From Halocaridina rubra (Eukaryota > Arthropoda > Malacostraca > Decapoda > Atyidae), in NCBI GenBank assembly GCA_037179515.1, contig JAXCGZ010016296.1:1-23910 (forward strand): a stretch of 23,910 nucleotides of DNA. Direction: 5' to 3'. The translations under genes were made by a program, and so were the position numbers. The notes beneath the pieces are model-generated. The model worked only from the letters and a program-made list of their open reading frames with translations, ran no database searches and was not told the DNA's origin. Within the stretch, counting starts at the first letter, position 1, and every line of letters starts with the position of its first letter. Below, in pieces: positions 1 through 5,654 of this stretch.

Positions 1-207
1 AGAGTGGATAGGGATCGATATTTCGATATGGCTGGCTCTAGAACTAGAGGTCATAGTTTGAAGCTTCGGAAGAAAACTTGTTTGCAGGATGTAAGGAAAT
101 ACTTTTTCAGTGTAAGAGTAGTTGATAATTGGAATTCGCTAAGCGAGGAGGTAGTTAATGCTACCTCAATCCATAGTTTTAAGGACAGGTATGATAAGTA
201 TCACTAA
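1..207 (+). CDS. ORF2 C-terminus of LINE copy A (partial at window start)
   Basis: Sixty-eight codons and a stop, in frame from base 1, match residues 873-940 of the ORF2 protein of copy B. The segment carries the C-terminal block with YFFSVRVVDNWNSLSEEVV, followed by SFKDRYDKYH. Blocks of this kind close the ORF2 of CR1/L2/Rex1-like LINEs and lie downstream of the reverse transcriptase; their function is unknown. No catalytic motif is within the visible part. The frame enters from outside the window, so no start codon should be assigned here. Confidence 0.85.
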   Translation, partial: RVDRDRYFDMAGSRTRGHSLKLRKKTCLQDVRKYFFSVRVVDNWNSLSEEVVNATSIHSFKDRYDKYH

Positions 208-232
208 GTCTAAAAATGGAACCGATCAGGAG

Positions 233-265
233 ACGGGAAGATACGAGCTTTGGGCTCTTTCCCGT
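233..265 (+). other. 3' UTR hairpin of LINE copy A
   Basis: ACGGGAA (233-239) pairs perfectly with TTCCCGT (259-265), and an inner GAGC/GCTC stem closes a TTTGG loop. The hairpin lies just upstream of the terminal AATTAGGTAATCAC repeats. In related LINEs such a 3' structure is the likely recognition site for the element's own reverse transcriptase. The same hairpin occurs in copies B, C, E and F. Confidence 0.7.
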
Positions 266-296
266 AAACACAATTAGGTAATCACAATTAGGTAAT

Positions 297-310
297 CACA
301 CACATACACC
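297..310. repeat. CACA/CATA remnant between LINE copies A and B
   Basis: A short CACACACATACACC stretch separates the tail of copy A from the start of copy B. It is the shortest of the CA/CATA joints seen between copies here. Confidence 0.6.
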
Positions 311-1042
311 GCGCGTTCAGTGACACACGGAATCGCTCCTCTTAAAATTTAAACTGTTTCCAGTGACTAAAGTGCTTAGTGGAAAACTTTACCATAATTT
401 CCAAAAATCTGAAATCCTCCTGCAGAGTATTGTGAGTACAAAAACTAATATTTGTTGTAAGACGAGACTGTTCATATTAAAGGAAAAAAATTGAGAACTT
501 TTTCGTGAGGAAGAGAGAAGCTGCCGTCCAGATTCTGCCTTGAGGGAAATCTAGAAGAGTTGCCAGACGTGGAGCCTCACACCACATTACCTAATTTTTT
601 GTGTAAACTGGGGAAAGCTCTTAAGCCGTTTTACCTGATCCTGTGGTTCTATATATTGTTAAAAACAGTATCCTTCCCATTTATATTAACTAGTTAGTTA
701 GTTTGATACACGAAAAAATTGAATAATAAAAGAAAAAAAAATTACCAAATACCCACCTGTCAACAGTACTGAGTTAAGTTGCCAAGTAGTACAGCAGTCC
801 TATTTTCTTCATTTTTTTTTGCTTTTCTTTTAGCTTTCTCGTTTGCTATTTTGTTATTTTGTATATATATTGAGTTAAATGTAAAGTCTAAATCCCGTGA
901 TAACATATCTTGGTTAGCAAGTCAGTTTATCAGTTAGGAAGAATATATAACAGAAACAGGTGGGTGCCACCTCGAACACAAATTCGAATTTTCCTTCAGG
1001 TTTGACTTTTGTTTTTCTTTTTCTTTTTATACTTAAATTACC

Positions 1043-1063
1043 ATGGTCAAGTTTTTAAGTTAA
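1043..1063 (+). other. Short upstream ORF with strong start context
   Basis: ATG at 1043 sits in ACCATGG, an optimal eukaryotic start context, and opens a six-codon frame that stops at 1063. A second short frame starts two bases later (1065-1094). Together they could lower ORF1 translation. Conservation cannot be judged, because no other copy here keeps the leader. Confidence 0.35.
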
Positions 1064-1152
1064 GATGTGTGTTACCAGAAAGGAGGCAAACTGAGTCACG
1101 AAATAGCACTTATATGGAGATATAAAAATTCTGTGTGAAGGTAAATTAGAAG

Positions 1153-1206
1153 TTTTTCTCTTTTCTTTTTTTTTTCTTTCCTCTTTCTCGTCTTCTTTCT
1201 ATATTC
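1153..1206 (+). other. Pyrimidine-rich tract before ORF1
   Basis: About 50 nt of nearly pure T and C end some 20 nt upstream of the ORF1 ATG. It could be a low-complexity expansion, a protein-binding tract or a 3' splice-site-like signal. The sequence does not decide between these. Confidence 0.4.
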
Positions 1207-1227
1207 TGTGAGAGGGAGAACATAAAA

Positions 1228-2307
1228 ATGAAGCCATCTCTGTCCCAAACCTCTCCCACCCATGGGTCGGGAGAAGGGGTAGTCATCAGAGGACTTAAAC
1301 AGAGAATCAAGAAGTTAGAGGAAATGGTTACAAGCCTTGATGATAAAATTCGGAATATGGATGGAGAAATGAAAGAGAATGAAACACTCAGAGAACAAAT
1401 AAGATCTTTGGAGGAAGCAAATAAAGCACAAGGGCAGGAGAGAAAGGAACTAGAAAAAAGAATAAAGAAGCTGGAAGGGGAAAAGAGTCAACTAGAATCT
1501 AGAATTTCTAATCAAGAAGATAAAAACAAACAGCTAAATGACAACCTAAAGGAATTAGATGTTAGTTCACTGCTATCTTCTGAGAGAGACGAGATTGCTG
1601 CTTGGAATGTTCAGATTAAGGAAAACATTGAACAGTTCAGAAAAGAGTTCCAGGAGCTGAATATGGAAAATGATGCCATGAAAACGTCCTTTGCTGATGC
1701 ACTAAAGGGGAATGTGGCAGTAAAAGAGGCTGTAAAGGTGGTGGCACTGGAAAACATACAAACAGTTGATTATAAAGAGACAGTAATCGAAAAAATGAAA
1801 GACGTTGTGATGGAAAGGGCAAACCCACTCATCAGACAGGCACTTGATAAGGAGAAGACAGTGGTAATCTCAGGCATAAGTGAATCCCAGGAGCCAACAT
1901 GGCAGGGGAGACTTGAAGAAAATAAAGCTAGGGTTGTAGACCTGATAAGAAAGCTTGGAGTAGTATGTGGTCCTGAGGATATTGTAAACATACACCAACT
2001 AGGTAAATATTCCAGGGAAGGAAAGCCGAGACCAACAAAAGTAACCTTTGAGAGAGGGGAGACATGTAGGGAAATATTGTTGAGAAAAAAAAGTCTAAAA
2101 GACCTTCAAGAATGCAAAGAAGTGTTCATTAGACGATACAGAACACAGGAAGAGATGGGAAAGATCAAAAACTTGTTGCAAGAGGCAAGAAGGTTAAATG
2201 ATGAAAGAAATGAGGAAGAGAAAAAAAATTTTCGTTACGGAATACTTCCAGACAAAGGGGAGATAAAGAAGATAATGACAGAAGATCAGGGGATGGGGCC
2301 TCATTAA
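1228..2307 (+). CDS. LINE ORF1 protein, coiled coil plus RRM-like (copy B)
   Basis: A 359-residue protein probably binds the element RNA in the ribonucleoprotein, as LINE ORF1 proteins do. Residues about 20-110 are charged heptad-like helix rich in E, K, L and I (coiled coil), with more helix at about 120-160. Residues about 210-302 look like a small RNA-binding fold: TVVISGISES, then VNIHQLGK, RPTKVTFE and KEVFIRRY. A basic and acidic C-terminal helix follows. No CCHC zinc knuckle is visible. The ATG at 1228 has A at -3 and is the natural start, before the coiled coil. The last 94 bases overlap the ORF2 frame, and a phased A AAT TTT heptamer covers codons N334-F335. Domain calls are by eye; the role is inferred from family and position. 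Confidence 0.85.
   Translation: MKPSLSQTSPTHGSGEGVVIRGLKQRIKKLEEMVTSLDDKIRNMDGEMKENETLREQIRSLEEANKAQGQERKELEKRIKKLEGEKSQLESRISNQEDKNKQLNDNLKELDVSSLLSSERDEIAAWNVQIKENIEQFRKEFQELNMENDAMKTSFADALKGNVAVKEAVKVVALENIQTVDYKETVIEKMKDVVMERANPLIRQALDKEKTVVISGISESQEPTWQGRLEENKARVVDLIRKLGVVCGPEDIVNIHQLGKYSREGKPRPTKVTFERGETCREILLRKKSLKDLQECKEVFIRRYRTQEEMGKIKNLLQEARRLNDERNEEEKKNFRYGILPDKGEIKKIMTEDQGMGPH
2226..2232 (+). promoter_or_regulatory. Candidate -1 frameshift heptamer A_AAT_TTT (copy B)
   Basis: In the ORF1 phase the codons AAT (2227-2229) and TTT (2230-2232) are preceded by A, which fits the X XXY YYZ slippery pattern. Slipping back one base enters the ORF2 frame, which is open from 2214 to 5132. 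Six bases downstream lies a small GGAA-TAC-TTCC hairpin (2239-2249); an alternative CTTCC/GGGAG pairing (2245-2249 with 2258-2262) is possible. Both structures are weak. Confidence 0.45.
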
Positions 2308-2309
2308 GA

Positions 2310-5132
2310 TTGTTATACACAAATGCTGATGGATTAGCTGGTAAGGCAGTAGAATTAAAAGATAGGATTCACAACAGTAAGGCAGATATAGTAGCAATTA
2401 CAGAGACTAAGTTGAGTGAGGACATAAACAGTGTCACAGTTTTTCCTAAGGGCTTCAGAATACTAAGGGTCGAAAGATCTGAGAGGACTGGTGGAGGGAT
2501 AGCACTGCTCATAAGTGAGAGGATTCAAGCTGAAGAGATAAACTTGGCTATAGAAAGTGAGTTCAGGGAATTTCTTGTTGCTCGCATAAATACTGGGTCA
2601 GAGAGCATTATAATAACTGTTGTATACAACCCACCAAGGAACCAAAATAGGCTTGAAATTTATGAGGAAAGTCATATAGGTACGATTGAAGTCATAAACT
2701 CAGTTGTTAACATGGCGCGGGAGAAAAAATGTAGGATTTTGATTATGGGAGACTTTAATCATAAAGAGATAGATTGGATAAATCTTGACCCACACAGTGG
2801 TGAGGACTCCTTTGGGGCAAGATTCCTAGATTGCGTACAAGGGAATTTCCTACACCAACATGTAATGGAACCAACAAGAGCCAGGGGTGGGGATGAGCCA
2901 TCACTACTTGATCTGGTGTTCACAGATAATGTGTTGGATATTGAAAATATTGAGTATGAACCACCAATTGGAAAGAGTGACCACTGTGTGTTGTTGATGG
3001 AGTATATCATTGAAGACATTCTTCCTGAGAGTAGAGGCACTGAGGACATGAGGAGGAACTATCAGAAAGGAGATTACATCAAAATGAATGAGCTTTTTGC
3101 AGTTATTGACTGGAGAACCTTATTTTACAACAAATCTGTACAAGAAATGTATGACATCTTTTGTGAGAAATATGGGAAGATAGTAGATTGCTGCATACCT
3201 GTCACCAAAGTAGGTGTAATTCATGCCAGAGAGAAATGGTTCGATAATGGGTGTAAAAGAGCTAAGGAGTGGAGAGACAAATGCTGGAAAAGGTATAGGA
3301 GGAGAAAAAACATAAATGCCTGGCAAACCTACAAAAGAGCAAGAAATGACTACCTAAGTAAAAGGAGAGAGGCAGAGAAAGATTATGAGAGGGACATCAC
3401 CAGGAAGGCTAAAGAAAATCCCAAGCTTTTCCACAGCTTTATCAGAGGAAAACTGAAGGTAAAAGAACAGGTTTTAAGGCTAAAGAGAGCGGATGGAAGC
3501 ATCACTGAGACGGACGAAGAGATCTGCAAAGAATTGAACAAGGAGTTTCAGTCAGTATTTACAGTAGAAAATACCCCACCCCCTCAGATTGCAGTGATAG
3601 AAGCTCAAGGGCCGGTATTAGAGAACATCAACCTTACAGCCACAGAGGTATGCAAGGCGCTGATGGATTTAGATGTTCATAAAGCTACAGGTCCTGATGA
3701 CATATCCCCTCATGTGCTTAAAAAATGCGCAAACACAATATCAGTGGCACTAAGTATCATATTTAAGGAGTCATTGGAGTCGGGGGAGATTCCAAGATGC
3801 TGGAAACAAGCAAATGTGATACCTATCTTCAAAAAGGGAAGGAGGGATACGGCTCTGAACTATAGACCAGTTTCCTTGACCAGCATAGTTTGCAAACTTA
3901 TGGAGAAACTACTAAGGAAACATATCTCTCTTCACTTGGAATCCTTCAACTTTTTGTCAGTGAGGCAACATGGCTTCAGAGAAGGAAGATCAACAGTAAC
4001 AAACTTATTAGAATTTTATGATGAGGTAAGCCAAATCTTACAGGAAAGAGAGGGTTGGGCAGATTGCATATTCCTAGACTTCCAGAAAGCGTTTGACACT
4101 GTTCCACATGGGAGACTTATTAGGAAGCTGCAATCAATGGCTAGAATAGGTGGAAATGTCTTGGAATGGATAAAAACTTACTTAGAAGGAAGGGAACAGA
4201 GGGTTAGAGTAAGACACTCAGTGTCTGAATGGAGAAGAGTTAGTAGTGGAGTTCCACAGGGTTCAGTTTTAGGGCCACTTTTGTTCCTTGTATATGTAAA
4301 TGACCTACCAGAGTCTGTAAATTCATTCATGAATATGTTTGCAGATGATGCAAAGATTGTGAAGAAAGTAAAAAACGAGAACAATGGTAGAGAACTTCAG
4401 GAGGATCTAAATAATCTGCATGAGTGGTCAGAAAAGTGGCTAATGAAATTCAATACCTCAAAATGTAAGGTAATGAGAATGGGTACAAGTGCAAGAAGGC
4501 CCAAGCTTGACTACTCGGTGGCTGGAGTACAGCTTCAGGAGACAGAAAATGAGAGAGATCTAGGAGTAAACATATTGGCAGATTTGTCTCCAGAAATACA
4601 TATAAATGGCGTAGTAAGGGCAGCATATGCATTCTTATCAAATGTAAGGGTAGCCTTCAGGCACATGGACAAGGAAATGTTCAGAAATATTTATGTAACC
4701 TATGTGAGGCCAAAACTCGAATATGCAGCCCCCTTTTGGAATCCGCACTTGAAAAAGCACATAGCTAAGCTTGAAAAAGTTCAAAGACATGCCACGAAAC
4801 TGGTGCCAGAAATACGCAATCTCGGTTATGATGAGAGGCTGAGGGAATTAGACTTGCCATCACTCGAAGCTAGAAGAGTAAGGGGGGATATGGTGACAGT
4901 CTTTAAATTCCTTCATGGTTATGATAGAGTGGATAGGGATCGATATTTCGATATGGCTGGCTCTAGAACTAGAGGTCATAGTTTGAAGCTTCGGAAGAAA
5001 ACTTGTTTGCAGGATGTAAGGAAATACTTTTTCAGTGTAAGAGTAGTTGATAATTGGAATTCGCTAAGCGAGGAGGTAGTTAATGCTACCTCAATCCATA
5101 GTTTTAAGGACAGGTATGATAAGTATCACTAA
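2310..5132 (+). CDS. LINE ORF2: APE-type endonuclease / reverse transcriptase (copy B)
   Basis: This 940-residue enzyme nicks target DNA and copies the element RNA by target-primed reverse transcription. Residue numbers count from the TTG at 2310. Endonuclease: TNADGL (4-9), ITETKL (30-35, E32), YNPP (106-109), GDFN (147-150), LLDLVFT (199-205), SDH (223-225). Reverse transcriptase: KATGPD (458-463), RPVSLTS (519-525), QHGFREGRST (553-562), FLDFQKAFD (588-596, catalytic D590), GVPQGSVLGP (647-656), FADD (677-680, catalytic D679 and D680), LGV (751-753). A family C-terminal block ends at 940. No RNase H is seen. The frame opens at 2214, inside ORF1, and its first ATG is at 2712, after most of the endonuclease, so the TTG is not a credible start. 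Compared with C and F, this copy has L instead of V at 530. Confidence 0.92.
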   Translation: MLYTNADGLAGKAVELKDRIHNSKADIVAITETKLSEDINSVTVFPKGFRILRVERSERTGGGIALLISERIQAEEINLAIESEFREFLVARINTGSESIIITVVYNPPRNQNRLEIYEESHIGTIEVINSVVNMAREKKCRILIMGDFNHKEIDWINLDPHSGEDSFGARFLDCVQGNFLHQHVMEPTRARGGDEPSLLDLVFTDNVLDIENIEYEPPIGKSDHCVLLMEYIIEDILPESRGTEDMRRNYQKGDYIKMNELFAVIDWRTLFYNKSVQEMYDIFCEKYGKIVDCCIPVTKVGVIHAREKWFDNGCKRAKEWRDKCWKRYRRRKNINAWQTYKRARNDYLSKRREAEKDYERDITRKAKENPKLFHSFIRGKLKVKEQVLRLKRADGSITETDEEICKELNKEFQSVFTVENTPPPQIAVIEAQGPVLENINLTATEVCKALMDLDVHKATGPDDISPHVLKKCANTISVALSIIFKESLESGEIPRCWKQANVIPIFKKGRRDTALNYRPVSLTSIVCKLMEKLLRKHISLHLESFNFLSVRQHGFREGRSTVTNLLEFYDEVSQILQEREGWADCIFLDFQKAFDTVPHGRLIRKLQSMARIGGNVLEWIKTYLEGREQRVRVRHSVSEWRRVSSGVPQGSVLGPLLFLVYVNDLPESVNSFMNMFADDAKIVKKVKNENNGRELQEDLNNLHEWSEKWLMKFNTSKCKVMRMGTSARRPKLDYSVAGVQLQETENERDLGVNILADLSPEIHINGVVRAAYAFLSNVRVAFRHMDKEMFRNIYVTYVRPKLEYAAPFWNPHLKKHIAKLEKVQRHATKLVPEIRNLGYDERLRELDLPSLEARRVRGDMVTVFKFLHGYDRVDRDRYFDMAGSRTRGHSLKLRKKTCLQDVRKYFFSVRVVDNWNSLSEEVVNATSIHSFKDRYDKYH

Positions 5133-5157
5133 GTCTAAAAATGGAACCGATCAGGAG

Positions 5158-5190
5158 ACGGGAAGATACGAGCTTTGGGCTCTTTCCCGT
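5158..5190 (+). other. 3' UTR hairpin of LINE copy B
   Basis: The same structure as in copy A: ACGGGAA pairs with TTCCCGT, with an inner GAGC/GCTC stem and TTTGG loop. It is followed by a single AATTAGGTAATCAC unit ending at 5210. Confidence 0.7.
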
Positions 5191-5210
5191 AAACACAATT
5201 AGGTAATCAC

Positions 5211-5284
5211 ATACATACATTCATTTATGCATGCATGCATGCATGCATACATACATACATACATACATACATACATACACACAT
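5211..5284. repeat. (CATA)n/(ATGC)n microsatellite between copies B and C
   Basis: CATA repeats change to four or five ATGC units (about 5228-5248) and back to CATA, ending CACACATAC at the 5' junction of copy C. The ATGC block supplies an ATG that is in frame with the ORF1 fragment of C. Confidence 0.9.
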
Positions 5285-5652
5285 ACCTGATAAGAAAGCT
5301 TGGAGTAGTATGTGGTCCTGAGGATATTGTAAACATACACCAACTAGGTAAATATTCGAGGGAAGGAAAGCCGAGACCAACAAAAGTAACCTTTGAGAGA
5401 GGGGAGACATGTAGGGAAATATTGTTGAGAAAAAAAAGTCTAAAAGACCTTCAAGAATGCAAAGAAGTGTTCATTAGACGATACAGAACACAGGAAGAGA
5501 TGGGAAAGATCAAAAACTTGTTGCAAGAGGCAAGAAGGTTAAATGATGAAAGAAATGAAGAAGAGAAGAAAAATTTTCGTTACGGAATACTTCCAGACAA
5601 AGGGGAGATAAAGAAGATAATGACAGAAGATCAGGGGATGGGGCCTCATTAA
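5227..5652 (+). CDS. Truncated ORF1 fused in frame to a microsatellite (copy C)
   Basis: A 141-codon open frame starts at an ATG in the ATGC repeat, reads the microsatellite as HAC and YIHT repeats, and then continues in frame with ORF1 from L239 to the normal stop. It keeps the RRM-like part from about residue 239 and the C-terminal helix, but has lost the coiled coil and the first strand of the RNA-binding fold. The slippery heptamer at 5571-5577 is kept. The fusion is probably a chance outcome of truncation into a repeat. Whether it is expressed is unknown; normal ORF1 function is unlikely. Confidence 0.55.
   Translation: MHACMHAYIHTYIHTYIHTYLIRKLGVVCGPEDIVNIHQLGKYSREGKPRPTKVTFERGETCREILLRKKSLKDLQECKEVFIRRYRTQEEMGKIKNLLQEARRLNDERNEEEKKNFRYGILPDKGEIKKIMTEDQGMGPH
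5571..5577 (+). promoter_or_regulatory. Candidate -1 frameshift heptamer A_AAT_TTT (copy C)
   Basis: The heptamer is identical and in the same phase as in copy B, although the preceding lysine codons differ (AAG AAA here, AAA AAA in B). The local long A run is therefore broken while the heptamer itself is kept. Confidence 0.4.
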
Positions 5653-5654
5653 GA

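Larger units (their letters stand above)
1..299 (+). mobile_element. LINE copy A, 3' end only (window edge)
   Basis: This is the last part of a CR1/L2-like non-LTR retrotransposon whose upstream part lies outside the window. Position 1 matches position 4926 of copy B, and by eye the two agree closely through the stop codon, the 3' hairpin and the tail. The tail carries two AATTAGGTAATCAC units and then runs into a short CACACATACACC stretch, after which the leader of copy B begins. The close match to B and C indicates a recent insertion. Confidence 0.9.
311..1227 (+). promoter_or_regulatory. Probable 5' leader / internal promoter region of copy B
   Basis: This is about 900 nt without a long reading frame between the end of the copy A tail and ORF1. 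It begins GCGCGTTCAGTGAC, giving a TCAGT arthropod initiator-like pentamer at 317-321, within about ten bases of the junction. LINEs carry their promoter internally, so this position is sensible, but I see no clear downstream promoter element at +28. The leader holds several short upstream frames (1043-1063, 1065-1094) and ends in a pyrimidine-rich tract. Part of this stretch could instead be unrelated flanking DNA. Confidence 0.5.
311..5210 (+). mobile_element. Full-length-looking CR1/L2-like LINE, copy B
   Basis: This is a non-LTR retrotransposon of about 4.9 kb with a leader (about 311-1227), ORF1 (1228-2307), ORF2 (frame open 2214-5132), a short 3' UTR with a hairpin (5158-5190) and one AATTAGGTAATCAC unit. 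No LTR, integrase, protease or RNase H is visible. The apurinic-type endonuclease, the reverse transcriptase motifs and the C-terminal DNWNSL block place it in the Jockey superfamily near CR1/L2/Rex1; the exact clade is unresolved. The 5' boundary is inferred from the end of the microsatellite and a TCAGT initiator-like motif at 317-321, because every other copy in the window is 5' truncated or cut by the window edge. Both reading frames are uninterrupted. Confidence 0.85.

Noticed and set aside
268..299. TTAGG inside the AATTAGGTAATCAC tail as a telomeric repeat target
   Set aside because: The pentamer is not tandem, and copies join at CA/CATA repeats, not at TTAGG arrays; coincidence is more likely.
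2310..2312. TTG at the apparent beginning of ORF2 as the real start codon
   Set aside because: The element is eukaryotic, where TTG starts are rare, and the frame is open upstream to 2214. Frameshift or reinitiation is a better explanation.
1637..4641. Minus-strand frames of 60-96 codons across copy B (and their repeats in C, F and G)
   Set aside because: They lie opposite the ORF1/ORF2 coding strand, have no recognisable motif, and recur only because the LINE recurs.
311..5210. R1-clade assignment (microsatellite-specific LINE such as Waldo)
   Set aside because: Insertion preference looks similar, but the ORF2 C-terminal DNWNSL block and ORF1 without CCHC knuckles fit a CR1/L2-like element better; a phylogeny would decide.
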